The position numbers and the translations under genes were made by a program. The notes beneath the pieces were generated by a model that was not told where the DNA came from, searched no databases, and saw only the letters and a list, made by a program, of their open reading frames with translations. Below, piece after piece: positions 33,744-43,129 of a DNA stretch of 64,000 nucleotides. Position 1 is the stretch's first letter, and each line of letters opens with the position of its first letter. Source of the DNA: Mycobacterium arosiense ATCC BAA-1401 = DSM 45069. Its GTDB lineage: Bacteria; Actinomycetota; Actinomycetes; Mycobacteriales; Mycobacteriaceae. The DNA is taken from assembly GCF_002086125.1 (NCBI RefSeq), contig NZ_MVHG01000007.1:1-64000 (forward strand), given 5' to 3'.

Positions 33744-34693
33744 GGGTGCCTCGTCGGCTGCCGGCCCGCCAGCCGCCCGAGCTCGGCAAGGTCTCGCTCC
33801 GCGTGGCTTTGGCGGATGTAGATGCTCAGATCGGCGACCCGTTGCGCGTGCCGGCCATCCTGGCACAGTGGGCCGGGGCCCAGCGCACGCCCGGTGCGGG
33901 TGATGGCTTCGTCGACCGCGTGTTCCACCACCGTGCGCACGCGGCGGGCCAACAATTGCGCGGTGCCGGCCCGGTCGAACGGGTCGTCATCGACCTGACT
34001 CGCCGCTGCGGCCAGGATCGCGTCACCGGCGGCCAGCGCGGCGTCCACGGCACCCAGGTGCGCCAGTGAATACGCGTCGGCGGATTGGCTTGCGGCGCAC
34101 CGGTACAGCGGGTCCGCGACCCGGCGCGCGCCACCCAGCCAACAGGCGGCGACACCGATGGCGCCGTGCCAGAAGCCGGGCCGGCTCAGGTAGGCCCCCG
34201 GGTCGCCCACGGCGACGGCTTGAGCATTGGTGAACTGCACCGGCCTGGTGTCACTGCCCGCCATTCCGGCGTTCCACCACGTGCTGGGCAACGCCTTGAC
34301 CGTCGGGTCGGTGGCGGCGACCGCGAACAGGCCGCGGGTCCCGTCCGCCAGTCGCGCGGTCACCAGTGCATGGGTGCAGAACCCCGCGCCGGCGCACCAC
34401 ACCTTGGTGCCGCTCAGGGTGAAGGCGCCGTCGGCGCCGGTGGCCGTCAGCGCGGCGTCCGGGGCTTCGGCCGTCCACACGCCCCATAGCTGACCCGGTT
34501 CGGGTGGCTTGCCGCCCAGCTCGTGAAGGATCGCCACCGCGTCAACGTGGGCTTCGGCGATCCTGGCCGCCACGATGTTCTCCTCGGCCAGCCGCGCCAG
34601 GCGTTCCCAGCGTTCGGCGGTGCGACCGGAGGCGGGAAAGGGTAACTCGAGTCGTCCGGACTCCAGCCAGTGCTCAACCAGCCCCGCCGTCAT
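33740..34693 (-). CDS. Acyl-CoA dehydrogenase-like protein
   Basis: 317 residues, shorter than the usual 380 or so. GQLWGVWTAEAPDAALTATG with GAFTLSGTKVWCAGAGFCTH corresponds to the flavin-binding strand region (GxKxW.(S/T)GA). The C-terminal helices (GAVDAALAAGDAILAAAASQ, FDRAGTAQLLARRVRTVVEH) match the family, with GRALGPGPLCQDGRHAQRVADL near the end. The N-terminal helices are reduced and a clear catalytic Glu was not found, so the reaction is uncertain. ATGA overlaps at both ends couple it to the GT2 and PIG-L genes. Confidence 0.75.
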   Translation of the reverse strand: MTAGLVEHWLESGRLELPFPASGRTAERWERLARLAEENIVAARIAEAHVDAVAILHELGGKPPEPGQLWGVWTAEAPDAALTATGADGAFTLSGTKVWCAGAGFCTHALVTARLADGTRGLFAVAATDPTVKALPSTWWNAGMAGSDTRPVQFTNAQAVAVGDPGAYLSRPGFWHGAIGVAACWLGGARRVADPLYRCAASQSADAYSLAHLGAVDAALAAGDAILAAAASQVDDDPFDRAGTAQLLARRVRTVVEHAVDEAITRTGRALGPGPLCQDGRHAQRVADLSIYIRQSHAERDLAELGRLAGRQPTRHP

Positions 34694-35358
34694 GCGCAAT
34701 CACCCGCCGCCGATCTCCCCAACTGCCCGAGGTGGGCGAATCCGTCAAGGACCCGAGCCTCGGTCCGCGCCGGTGTGATCACAGACAGTTCGGTGTGACG
34801 ATGAATGCGGTGTCCCGCGGCTTCAAACCGCTCGATTAGGTCGGCTTTCTCGCCGGTCGGCAGGGTCCGAAAGCCGCCGACATGCCAATATGCCCGCGCG
34901 TCGAAGCCCATGTCGCCATCGACGAACTCGTGGCGGCTTTCCGGGCGACCGGGGCCGGCTTCGTAGTACCGCACGACGCCCACCACTATGTCCGCGCCGG
35001 ACTTCAGCTGATGAGCCAGCCAGCGTGGGTCTACCCGGCTGTCGGCGTCGGTGGTGGCGAACCAGCATCTGGCTCCGTCTCTCAAGAGGGAGCGCGCGTA
35101 ACCGAACCCGACGGCCCTGGCCGTGCCGAGGTTGTGCACGCCGACCTCGATGAAATGCACATCGGGCCCGTATTCGCCGGCCAGCTCCTCGCTGCCGTCA
35201 TCGCAAGCGTCGAGGACCACTACGATGTGCACCGGGATCGACGCGCACAGGGCGGCGGTCAGCACCGCGCGCAGACACGCAGGCAGCTTGGCTCGTTCGT
35301 TGTGGACGGGAATCACGATGGCTGCAGCGTCATATGCGCATGGCACGGCGGTTGACAT
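34690..35358 (-). CDS. Glycosyltransferase family 2
   Basis: 222 residues from the ATG at 35358 (GGGG upstream); a TTG at 35376 is also in frame. AIVIPVHNERAKLPACLRAV and VVLDACDDGSEELAGEYG form the nucleotide-binding half; ATTDADSRVDPRWLAHQL carries the DxD metal site. HEFVDGDMGFDARAYWHVGGF is the acceptor loop. First gene of a three-gene operon with the acyl-CoA dehydrogenase-like and PIG-L genes; a small N-acetylated glycoside that is later deacetylated is a plausible product (inference). Confidence 0.85.
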   Translation of the reverse strand: MSTAVPCAYDAAAIVIPVHNERAKLPACLRAVLTAALCASIPVHIVVVLDACDDGSEELAGEYGPDVHFIEVGVHNLGTARAVGFGYARSLLRDGARCWFATTDADSRVDPRWLAHQLKSGADIVVGVVRYYEAGPGRPESRHEFVDGDMGFDARAYWHVGGFRTLPTGEKADLIERFEAAGHRIHRHTELSVITPARTEARVLDGFAHLGQLGRSAAGDCA

Positions 35359-35449
35359 AACCCCAAGATTTCCCAATTGGCCGCGAGTTAAACGGCTTTA
35401 GCACCGCACCAGGTTGCCCCGCCCGCTCGCCGGGTATGACCTAAACACC

Positions 35450-36028
35450 ATGGCCGCCACCGACGCCCAGACCGATGGCTCCGCCTGCGCGACGCCCTTG
35501 CGAGATGCGCTGCGGGGCGCGGCGTCGGCGCTCAAGGGTCGCGGACCACGCTTCGCATTGGCCGGCAGCTACGCGCTATGGGCTTACGGCGCACCGGAAC
35601 CCAGCCACGATGTGGACCTGGTGGTTAGCGAGTCCGACGTGGACGCGGCCGTCACCGCCTTGGCCGACGCCGGGTTCGTCATCGAACGCCCGCCGGAGGA
35701 TTGGCTGTTCAAGGCCCGCACCGGCGGCGTGCTGGTGGACATCCTGCATCGCATCAATGGCGTGCCCGTTGACGCGGACACGCTGGAGCGGGCCGAACAA
35801 CGCGACGTGCTGGCGATCCGCATGCCGGTGTTGCCTCCCACCATGGTGCTGGTCCAGCAGCTGCGTTCCCTGGGCGAGCACCACTGTGATTTCGCCAGAT
35901 TACTGCCCGCGGTCCGCGCGGTGCGCGAACGCCTGGACTGGGAAGCCATTCGGGCGCAGACCGCCGACAACGACTACGCCGTCGCTTTTCTGGTGCTGGT
36001 CGAGCGACTCGGCCTGACGGGTCAGTGA
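35450..36028 (+). CDS. Nucleotidyltransferase-fold protein
   Basis: 192 residues from the ATG at 35450; an ATG at 35414 adds 12 residues. FALAGSYALWAYGAPEPSHD followed by VDLVV gives the GS-x(n)-D-x-D motif of the pol-beta nucleotidyltransferase fold at about residues 38-62. VLVDILHRINGVPVDA supplies the third acidic residue. Related to MNT/AbiEii-like proteins, but no HEPN or other antitoxin partner lies next to it. Its last 7 nt overlap the convergent Rho-N-like gene. Confidence 0.75.
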   Translation: MAATDAQTDGSACATPLRDALRGAASALKGRGPRFALAGSYALWAYGAPEPSHDVDLVVSESDVDAAVTALADAGFVIERPPEDWLFKARTGGVLVDILHRINGVPVDADTLERAEQRDVLAIRMPVLPPTMVLVQQLRSLGEHHCDFARLLPAVRAVRERLDWEAIRAQTADNDYAVAFLVLVERLGLTGQ

Positions 36029-36279
36029 TTACGCAGTTTGGCGACCAGTTTGTCTTTGCTCAGGCTCGAATAGCGGGACATGCCAAGCTCTTTCGCACGC
36101 TTCTTGAGTTCCGGCACCGTCCAATCCCGATAGGAGCCCGACCTGCCCCCCTTGCGGGACACCTTCGGCTTGCCCTGTCCGGCGGCGGCGTTCGAGACGC
36201 GCGCGGCCTTCTCCTTGGAATCGCCCTTCTTGCGCAAGTCCTGATACATCTTTTCGTTTTTGATAGACGAACGCGGCAT
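36022..36279 (-). CDS. Small basic protein with Rho N-terminal-like domain
   Basis: 85 residues, rich in Lys and Arg. The C-terminal part DWTVPELKKRAKELGMSRYS followed by SLSKDKLVAKLRNH is the Rho-N/SAP-like helix-turn-helix that binds nucleic acid. The N-terminal part (KNEKMYQDLRKKGDSKEKAA, RVSNAA) is the mycobacterial DUF7218 type. AGGAGGAGAGATC is upstream of the ATG at 36279. It sits just upstream of nothing on its strand but downstream of katE; a SigF-like GTTT-N16-GGGCAC lies in its leader. DNA or RNA binding in stress is plausible. Confidence 0.8.
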   Translation of the reverse strand: MPRSSIKNEKMYQDLRKKGDSKEKAARVSNAAAGQGKPKVSRKGGRSGSYRDWTVPELKKRAKELGMSRYSSLSKDKLVAKLRNH

Positions 36280-36349
36280 GATCTCTCCTCCTGTCCACGG
36301 CGAGGCATCCTCGTCAGTAGTGCCCGCCTCGGCCGATTCAAAAACCTTT

Positions 36350-38452
36350 TCAGGCCGGCACCGGATCCGTGCGCCGGTCCCAGCAGCGGTGTCGCGCCAG
36401 TGCGGCGGCGAATTCCTCCGCGAAGCGGTCGGGCAGCTCGTCGGCGGCCGCTTTGGTGGTGATGACCGACTGTTCGTTGAGAACGTCGGTGTCCTCGGCC
36501 AGCCGATTGGCGATGCGGGCGGTGCGCAGCAGCTCAACGCCTGCCCCATAGGCGCCGATCGGCTTCAGGTGCTTGTACGCCTCGGTCACGAAGTGCACGG
36601 CGTAGCCGTCGTCGGACAGCGTCGATACCGACCGCGGCCCGCAGGCCACCACAACGGCGTCGTAGAGCACCGACGCCATGGTGGTGAACGATCGGTCGAC
36701 CGCAAGCTCGCCGCCGGACCCGCCCTCCAGCGTGCCGCCGGCCACCGGCGCTAATACCTCGACCACCGCGCCGCGTTCGCCCATCTGCTCGATGAAGCGC
36801 TGCGTTCCCACCACGTCGACGCCGTCGGCGGCCAGCACCGCGATCTTGCGCGAGGCGATGGTGTCGCTGACACCGATCTGGGACAGCGCCGGTGACGCGG
36901 CCACATTCTCGTCGACCGGCTCCTCGGGCGGTTCGGGGAGGCCCAACTTGGCCGCCACCTGTGCGGCCAGCCCGCCGTCCACCCGGGCGAGCTGACCCAC
37001 GACGGCCGAACGGATCTCGGGCATTTCGACCTTGCCGAGTTCAAATGCGAACGCCGCCACGATGTGTTCGGCTTCGATTGGCGACATGCTGTGCCAGAAC
37101 ATTCGCGCCTGGCTGTAGTGGTTTTCAAAGGACTTGGCGCGCTTACGCATCGTCTGGCCGTCCACTCGCTCGGTGTAGTGGCGGAAGACGTTCTCGTCGG
37201 CCAGCGCCGGGCAGCCGCCGCCGACGCTGTTCCTGAAGTAGCTCGAACGGCCCTGCGGGATCGCATGCTGTCCGTAGCCGTCGTGCTGATTGGTCCGCAC
37301 CTGCGCCACCGGCCGGTTGATGGGCAGCTGCACGAAGTTGGGGCCGCCCAGCCGGATCAGCTGGGTGTCCAGGTAGGAGAAGTTGCGGAATTGCAGCAGC
37401 GGATCGTTGGTGAAATCGATGCCGGGCACCACGTTCGCCGTGTGGAACGCCACCTGCTCGGTCTCGGCAAAGAAGTTGTCCGGGTTGCGGTTCAGCACCA
37501 TCTTGCCCACCGGCCGAACCGGAACCTGCTCCTCCGGAATGATCTTCGTCGCGTCCAGCAGATCGAAATCGAACTTGAACTCGTCCGCCTCGGCGACGAG
37601 CTGCACGCCCAGCTCCCACTCCGGGTACTGGCCGGACTCGATCGCCTCCCACAGGTCGCGACGGTTGTAATCGGGATCCTTGCCGGCGATCTTCTGGCAC
37701 TCGTCCCAGATCAGTGAGTGCACACCGAGGCGCGGCTTCCAGTGAAACTTGACGAAAGTTCCGTCGCCGCTGCTGTTTACCAGCCGGAAGGTGTGCACGC
37801 CGAAGCCTTGCATCATGCGGTAGCTGCGCGGCAACGCCCGGTCCGACATCAGCCACATGATGGTGTGCAGGGTTTCGGGTTGCAGTGCCACGAAGTCCCA
37901 CAGCGTGTCGTGCGCCGACTGCGCCTGCGGAATCTCGTTGTGCGGCTCGGGTTTCACCGCGTGCACGAAGTCGGGGAACTTGATGCCGTCCTGGATGAAG
38001 AACACCGGGAAGTTGTTGCCCACCAGGTCGTAATTGCCTTGTTCGGTATAGAACTTGGTGGCGAAGCCGCGCACGTCGCGCACCGTGTCGGCCGATCCGC
38101 GTGACCCGGCCACCGTGGAGAACCGGACGAACACCGGCGTCTGGACGCCCGGGCCGGTCAGGAATTTGGCCGCGGTGTAGTCGGCCAGCCAGTCGTCGTA
38201 CGGTTCGAAATAGCCATAGGCGCCGGCGCCGCGCGCGTGCACCACGCGTTCGGGAATGCGCTCGTGGTCGAAGTGGGTGATCTTCTCCCGGGCGTGAAAG
38301 TCCTCCAACAGCGTCGGACCCCGCTCGCCGACCCTCAGCGAGTCGTCGGTGTGGTCGACGCGGACGCCCTGCTGCGTGGTCAGGTATCCGGTGTCGCGGC
38401 GGAACCGGGCCGGCTCCAGATCGCGTTGCTTGGGATTCTGGTCGGTGGCCAT
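36350..38452 (-). CDS. katE: Large-subunit catalase, HPII type
   Basis: 700 residues, clade 2 catalase. Catalytic His72 in [12 protein letters not shown] and Asn in [19 protein letters not shown] are present; [14 protein letters not shown] and [20 protein letters not shown] follow. The proximal Tyr is in [17 protein letters not shown]. Residues 540-700 form the flavodoxin/DJ-1-like C-terminal domain ([20 protein letters not shown]). It decomposes H2O2 in the cytoplasm. The ATG at 38452 has GGAAAGGAGG upstream. M. tuberculosis lacks this catalase and uses KatG. A SigF-like promoter is possible at 38477-38502. Confidence 0.95.
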   Translation of the reverse strand: MATDQNPKQRDLEPARFRRDTGYLTTQQGVRVDHTDDSLRVGERGPTLLEDFHAREKITHFDHERIPERVVHARGAGAYGYFEPYDDWLADYTAAKFLTGPGVQTPVFVRFSTVAGSRGSADTVRDVRGFATKFYTEQGNYDLVGNNFPVFFIQDGIKFPDFVHAVKPEPHNEIPQAQSAHDTLWDFVALQPETLHTIMWLMSDRALPRSYRMMQGFGVHTFRLVNSSGDGTFVKFHWKPRLGVHSLIWDECQKIAGKDPDYNRRDLWEAIESGQYPEWELGVQLVAEADEFKFDFDLLDATKIIPEEQVPVRPVGKMVLNRNPDNFFAETEQVAFHTANVVPGIDFTNDPLLQFRNFSYLDTQLIRLGGPNFVQLPINRPVAQVRTNQHDGYGQHAIPQGRSSYFRNSVGGGCPALADENVFRHYTERVDGQTMRKRAKSFENHYSQARMFWHSMSPIEAEHIVAAFAFELGKVEMPEIRSAVVGQLARVDGGLAAQVAAKLGLPEPPEEPVDENVAASPALSQIGVSDTIASRKIAVLAADGVDVVGTQRFIEQMGERGAVVEVLAPVAGGTLEGGSGGELAVDRSFTTMASVLYDAVVVACGPRSVSTLSDDGYAVHFVTEAYKHLKPIGAYGAGVELLRTARIANRLAEDTDVLNEQSVITTKAAADELPDRFAEEFAAALARHRCWDRRTDPVPA

Positions 38453-38476
38453 AGGTCGCCTCCTTTCCACGTTGGG

Positions 38477-38502
38477 GTTACCACCGGGCAACCGGGGCAA
38501 AC
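38477..38502 (-). promoter_or_regulatory. Weak SigF-like promoter of katE
   Basis: On the minus strand GTTT (38502-38499), 16-bp spacer, GGTAAC (38482-38477). The -35 and spacing fit SigF; the -10 has mismatches. Confidence 0.28.
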
Positions 38503-38628
38503 GACACGGATGCGCAGCAAGTGAACGGACGCCGATTACTTAGCCTCGTTTGGGGTAGTAGAAAGCGATGGTTTACATGGCCTAGGTCGGCGCGGGTGAC
38601 CGACATCGGCGCAGCGGGGTGAAGCCGG

Positions 38629-39386
38629 ATGCATGATGATCGTTCGGCTACCCGGGTGGAGCCGGAGACCGTCCCCGAGCTACCGGTCCTGACCGTCGAG
38701 GGCGTGCTGGACAGCTCCACCTATCGGACCGTCCGCGACGTCATCATCAAAGCCGCGATCGACGAGCCGCGCGCGGTGATCGTCGATGTCAACCGTCTGC
38801 AGGTGCCGTCCGCGTCGGCCTGGACGGTGTTCACCAGCGCTCGTTGGCACGTCAGCGTGTGGCCCGATGTGCCGATCCTGCTGGTGTGCGCGTCGCCGGA
38901 GGTGCGGCGCACAATCAGGGCGGCCGGCGTCTCCCGAATGTTCCGATACATGCAGCGCTGGAGCCCGCCGTGGACGCCGCGGCGAGCCGGTCCCTCCTCG
39001 TCCGGCGGCGGGCGCGCGCCAGCCTTGCGCGAAACATCAGCAGCCTGGAAATCGCGCGCGGTTTGATCGCCGAATGGCTCACCCAGTGGGAGATCGATGG
39101 GGCGATCCCGGTGGCTGCCACGTTGGCCACCGTCTTCATCGAAAATGTTCTCGACCACACCCAGAGCGCGCCGGCGTTGATTGTCGAGAGCTACCGGGAC
39201 ACCGTCACCGTCGCGGTCGAGGACAACAGTTCTCACCTGCCCGGTCGGCATGAGGATGCCGACTCGGGGGCCGACCTCGTCTCCGGGCTGGCCATCGTCG
39301 CCGCGCTGTCCCGGGTGCGGGGTGCGGTCCCGACGTCGTCGGGCAAAACGGTCTGGGCACTGATCGGGCGAGAAAACCAGTTTTGA
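38629..39386 (+). pseudogene. STAS plus HATPase_c regulator, split by a frameshift
   Basis: The first frame (ATG 38629) encodes a STAS domain: VLTVEGVLDSSTYRTVRDVI, VIVDVNRLQVPSASAWTVFT, ILLVCASPEVRRTIRAAGVS. At about 38943 homology passes to the -1 frame, which reads PIHAALEPAVDAAASRSLLV, then an ATPase domain of the RsbW/HATPase_c type (VFIENVLDHTQSAPALIVES, DADSGADLVSGLAIVAALS, SGKTVWALIG) to the stop at 39386. Restoring one C to TTCCG at 38941-38945 joins MF to PIHAALEP. Full-length mycobacterial relatives carry both domains in one chain. It is a frameshifted gene, a sequencing error, or a site of -1 recoding. STAS and RsbW-type ATPase domains act in partner switching of stress sigma factors. 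Confidence 0.75.
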
Positions 39387-39686
39387 CGGCTTTCGAAGCC
39401 CCGATGCGCTGTACGCGGGCTTCGCGCGGATTCGGCGGGTTATACCGTTACGCTCGGAGAACGAAACGTGTTGAGGTGCCTGCATTTTGGCCTTTCCCTG
39501 CACCTGAGGCGCCGAACGCACATTCGCCTGCAGGTGCTCGCTGATGGAGGTCGTGGGCCAGCCACCGGCCAGCAGGCGAAGTTCGGGCCACGATGCGAAG
39601 AGGCTCTCGCGGCCGTTTCGCGATTTTCGGGCCCGGGTATGCCACTTGATGTTGTGCAAAAGCGGGTGGCGCGGAGGGAATCGCAG
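39387..39686. other. 300-bp gap upstream of the GT4-like gene
   Basis: The plus-strand frame of the GT4-like gene is open through here (possible ATG at 39468 or 39639), but the translated residues are arginine-rich and unlike the family. Near 39500-39540 CACCTG-AGGCG and CGCCTGCAGGTG form an imperfect hairpin. No promoter was convincing. Confidence 0.4.
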
Positions 39687-40856
39687 TTGAGGGTCGCAAT
39701 TGTCAGCGGCGATGACGTCGCCGGGGAGGACCCGGAACAACTGTGCGCCGCGCTGGGAGCCCAGGGACACGATGCCACGCTCTGCCTGCGACGAGCCAGT
39801 CGGCGGTCCGCGCAGGCGTCCGCCGAGGCCGATTACCACCGCGTCTCGATTCCCGTCGGTCCGCGCGGGGCGACATCACCGGTCGACGTGCTGCCCTATG
39901 TGGGGCAGTGGGCGGCCACTTTGGACCGAATCTGGACGACCGAGCCACCCGTCGTCGTGCACGCCTACGGCTGGCTGGGCGGCCTGGCCGCTCAACTGGC
40001 CGCGCGCCGTCGACGAATCCCGACCGTGCAGACGTTTCTGGGGTTGGCCGCGACGTCGCCCGGCCATGCCGGGGCGGAAAGCGAACGGAAGCGCATCGAG
40101 CCGCTCCTGTCGCGCAGCGCGACCTGGGTGACCGGCGAAAGCAGCGACGATGTCGATGCGCTGGCCCGACTGCGCCGCCGCCGGACCCGGGTGTCGGCCC
40201 TGACCTGCGGTGTGGACGCCGAGCGCTACACTTCGACGGGTCCGACAGCCCCGCGCAACGGGCTGCAACGCATTCTCGCCGTGACGCCGAACCCGTTGTC
40301 GCACAACGGCATTGATATCATCATCCGCGCTCTGCCTAAGGTGCGCGGTGCCGAATTGGTGATCGTGGAAAGCGACGCCACCAACGGCAGCCACAACGAC
40401 GCGCGCGCAGTGCTGCAACGTCTCGCGTCGGAGCTGGGAGTGGCCGATCGCGTGCGCTTTGCCGGCCGGGTCCCGGATGACGAACTGCCCATGTTGATCC
40501 GGTCCGCAGACCTGGCTGCGTGCACTCCCCGGCAACCACCCCGGGCCACCACCGTGTTGCAGGGCATGTCCTGCGGGGTGGCGGTGGTCGCGGCCAGCGT
40601 GGGAGTACTGGCCGACGTCGTGCTCGACGAGATCACCGGTCTGGTGGTGGCCCCGGAGAATCCCGCCGCGTTGGCCGCGGCGGCGAGAAGGCTTCTCGGC
40701 CATCGGTTTCAGTCCGAAAGCATGGGTTCGGCGGGCCGCAGCCGCGCGGCGTCGCGTTTCGCGTGGCAGCGGATTGCGCTCGACGCGTTGAATATCTACG
40801 CAAGCCTCGGTTCACCAGATCGGACACCGGCGGGTGCGCCATCCACGGTGCGGTGA
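39687..40856 (+). CDS. Degenerate GT4-like protein lacking the EX7E motif
   Basis: 389 residues from a TTG at 39687 (GGAGGG upstream), where the reading becomes LRVAIVSGDDVAGEDPEQLC. The GT-B fold is clear: [81 protein letters not shown]. Aligned by eye to the GT4 protein at 26104-27324, EPFGIVPLE is replaced by PPRATTVLQ, so both EX7E glutamates are lost, and the VGRLVPRKG donor loop has become VTPNPLSHNG. It should be catalytically dead or altered; a regulatory or partner role is possible. An ATG at 39639 may be an alternative start. Confidence 0.75.
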   Translation: MRVAIVSGDDVAGEDPEQLCAALGAQGHDATLCLRRASRRSAQASAEADYHRVSIPVGPRGATSPVDVLPYVGQWAATLDRIWTTEPPVVVHAYGWLGGLAAQLAARRRRIPTVQTFLGLAATSPGHAGAESERKRIEPLLSRSATWVTGESSDDVDALARLRRRRTRVSALTCGVDAERYTSTGPTAPRNGLQRILAVTPNPLSHNGIDIIIRALPKVRGAELVIVESDATNGSHNDARAVLQRLASELGVADRVRFAGRVPDDELPMLIRSADLAACTPRQPPRATTVLQGMSCGVAVVAASVGVLADVVLDEITGLVVAPENPAALAAAARRLLGHRFQSESMGSAGRSRAASRFAWQRIALDALNIYASLGSPDRTPAGAPSTVR

Positions 40857-40898
40857 GGCAATGATGCGGGCGCTCGAGTTGTTTCATCCAGGCCGGCC

Positions 40899-41993
40899 AT
40901 GACCATCGTGACGAGCGGAGCCGGCAGCAAGCCTGCCAAACTGGCCGGGGGGAACGCCGGTGACCCGACGGAACAGACCGGGGCCGATTACTGCCCCGCG
41001 CGTCCGATGCTTGGCCGTGACGCCGAACCGGCCCTCCATCCGGCCGCGGTGCAATACAAGCAGTTTCGCACTGCCGATGGGCATGCCGCGCGGCGGTTCT
41101 TCGCCGATGCGTATCAACCGGGATGGCGAATCTCCGGGCTCACCACTCACGCCGGGATGTCACATCGGCGCAGTGATGCCGGCTGGTTGACGGTGGATGA
41201 GGTGATGATCCAAGGTCGTTCGACCCTCGAGGTGCCGGCGTCTGAAACCATCCTGGTGATCCAGCCGCGTGCGGGATCTTTGAGCGTCGCGGGCGGTCCG
41301 CTGGCGACCACGGACTTCCCTATCCTTGTCGCCCACGGGATGTCTTGCGTAATGCACTGCAGCTGTGCAGGTTTCGATGTGATCACCATCGAGGAGGACG
41401 TGCTACAGAGAGTCGCCGCGGATTGGCATGCGTCGCTGGGGCAGCAGACCCAGTTCGTGAATTGGCGTCCCCGTTCCCGTGCCGCCGTGCGGGCGTGGCA
41501 CCGGGCGCTGGACTACGCGGTAACGACGTTGGCCTGCGCCGATACCGCCCAGCAGCCGCTGATCGCGGCGGGTATGGCCAGCCTGCTGGCCGGTGCGCTG
41601 CTCGAGTGCTACCCGTCCAACCTCACCGAGCATGACCCGGCCAGCGATCTGGCCATGCCCGAAGCCCTCAAGGAGGCGGTGTCCTTCATTCACCGCCACA
41701 CCGTTGAAGACATCGGCATCAATGAGGTCGCGGCGGCGGTGCACCTGACGCCCAGGGCGGTGCAGTACCTCTTCCGCCGACAGCTCGACACGACACCGAC
41801 CGAATACATGCGTCGTGTCCGGCTCAGCCGCGCCCATCAAGAGCTGATGACGGCGACATACCCCGCTTCGACGGTCACCGAAATCGCCCAGCGGTGGGGG
41901 TTCGCGCACACCGGACGGTTCGCGGTGCTCTATCGGCAGACCTATGGGCAAAGCCCGCACACCACGCTGCGGCAACAAACCGCACCCTCTTGA
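40899..41993 (+). CDS. AraC-family transcriptional regulator
   Basis: 364 residues. N-terminal half is a cupin-like AraC-binding region (ISGLTTHAGMSHRRSDAGWL, SETILVIQPRAGSLSVAGG, CVMHCSCAGFDVITIEEDVL). The C-terminal 100 residues carry two helix-turn-helix units: VEDIGINEVAAAVHLTPRAV with YLFRRQLDTTPTEYMRRVRL and STVTEIAQRWGFAHTGRFAV with YRQTYGQSPHTTLR. The domain arrangement fits AraC_binding_2 regulators such as those of fatty-acid or alkane genes. It is followed by a hydrolase gene on the same strand; the target is unknown. Confidence 0.88.
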   Translation: MTIVTSGAGSKPAKLAGGNAGDPTEQTGADYCPARPMLGRDAEPALHPAAVQYKQFRTADGHAARRFFADAYQPGWRISGLTTHAGMSHRRSDAGWLTVDEVMIQGRSTLEVPASETILVIQPRAGSLSVAGGPLATTDFPILVAHGMSCVMHCSCAGFDVITIEEDVLQRVAADWHASLGQQTQFVNWRPRSRAAVRAWHRALDYAVTTLACADTAQQPLIAAGMASLLAGALLECYPSNLTEHDPASDLAMPEALKEAVSFIHRHTVEDIGINEVAAAVHLTPRAVQYLFRRQLDTTPTEYMRRVRLSRAHQELMTATYPASTVTEIAQRWGFAHTGRFAVLYRQTYGQSPHTTLRQQTAPS

Positions 41994-42163
41994 TGGCCCC
42001 GCCGGTCGCGGCAGCGAAGAACGCCCGGCGCAACAACCCCGACACGAGTTTAAGCGGCATATAAGAATCGTTTGCCGGATTTGCCAAAAGCACGCCGACC
42101 TCAGGGATAAAATCCTCGCATCCTTAGCTGCGGCAACGGCGCCGCGTGGAGGGGGGAGCGGTG

Positions 42164-43129
42164 ATGAGTCCTCGACGATCGACCCGCCCGATTGACCCGT
42201 TCCCCGAGCAGCTGCCGCCGAGTGAGACCGTCACGGTACGGGCGGCCGACGGCACCCGGTTGCACGCGGAGGTGTTCGGGCCGCCCGACGGTTACCCGAT
42301 CGTCTTGGCGCACGGCATCACCTGCGCCATCCGCGCGTGGGCGTATCAGATCGCCGACCTGTCCAACGACTACCGGGTGATCGTCTTCGACCATCGGGGT
42401 CACGGCCGCAGTGACTTGCCCCGAGCCAACAACTACAGCCTCAATCACCTTGCGTCCGATCTGGATTCAGTGCTGGATGCGACCTTGGCGCCGCACCAAC
42501 GCGCCGTGGTGGCCGGCCACTCGATGGGCGGTATCACCATCGCGGCGTGGTCGCAGCGCTACCGCCACAAGGTTCCCCGCCGCGCGGATGTGGTCGCGCT
42601 GATCAACACCACCACCGGCGATCTGATCCGCAAGGTACAGCTGTTGCCGGTGCCCTACGGGTTGTCGCCTGCCCGGGTTCTGGCCGGGCGCGCCCTGATC
42701 AACACGTTTTGTGGGTTCGCGGTGCCCGGTGCCGCCCGAATCCCGAGCCGCTATATGGTGGCGATGCTGGCCACCGGACGAGACGCCGATCCGCGCATCG
42801 CCAGGCTCGTCTACGAGCTCTTCGAGAACACCTCGCCGGCGGGACGGGCCGGCTGCGCGCGGGCGCTGGTCGCGTCGCTGGGCTCTCGCTATCTGAACCT
42901 GGACGGGTTGACCGTCCCGACGTTGGTCATCGGCAGCGAGCGCGACCGGCTCACCCCGATCAGCCAATCCCGCAGGATCGCGCGCACCGTGCCCAACCTG
43001 ATCGGCCTGGTGGAACTGCCCGGCGGGCACTGCTCGATGCTGGAACACCCGCGAGAGGTGAACCGCCAGCTGCGCGCGCTCGCTGAAACGGCGATCCGCA
43101 CCGCGGCCACCCGCCGAATCAGCTCATAG
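42164..43129 (+). CDS. Alpha/beta hydrolase, Rv3171c/Hpx-like
   Basis: 321 residues from the ATG at 42164 (GGAGGGGGGAG upstream). [20 protein letters not shown] provides the oxyanion-hole HG; the nucleophile Ser is in [15 protein letters not shown]; Asp is in [13 protein letters not shown]; and His in [15 protein letters not shown] cap domain lies between about 150 and 240. M. tuberculosis Rv3171c (hpx) is called a non-haem haloperoxidase; such names are by similarity and an esterase or lipase role is as likely. It ends in a 6-nt overlap with the convergent aofH-like gene, the order found in M. tuberculosis. Confidence 0.85.
   Translation: MSPRRSTRPIDPFPEQLPPSETVTVRAADGTRLHAEVFGPPDGYPIVLAHGITCAIRAWAYQIADLSNDYRVIVFDHRGHGRSDLPRANNYSLNHLASDLDSVLDATLAPHQRAVVAGHSMGGITIAAWSQRYRHKVPRRADVVALINTTTGDLIRKVQLLPVPYGLSPARVLAGRALINTFCGFAVPGAARIPSRYMVAMLATGRDADPRIARLVYELFENTSPAGRAGCARALVASLGSRYLNLDGLTVPTLVIGSERDRLTPISQSRRIARTVPNLIGLVELPGGHCSMLEHPREVNRQLRALAETAIRTAATRRISS

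Noticed and set aside
35450-36279. Nucleotidyltransferase plus small basic protein as a toxin-antitoxin pair
   Set aside because: The two genes are convergent, not an operon, and the small protein is a Rho-N-like nucleic-acid binder, not HEPN or AbiEi.
38721-39839. Long minus-strand open frame opposite the STAS-ATPase and GT4-like genes
   Set aside because: It is antisense to two recognisable genes, has no family resemblance and is open only because of GC-rich codon structure.
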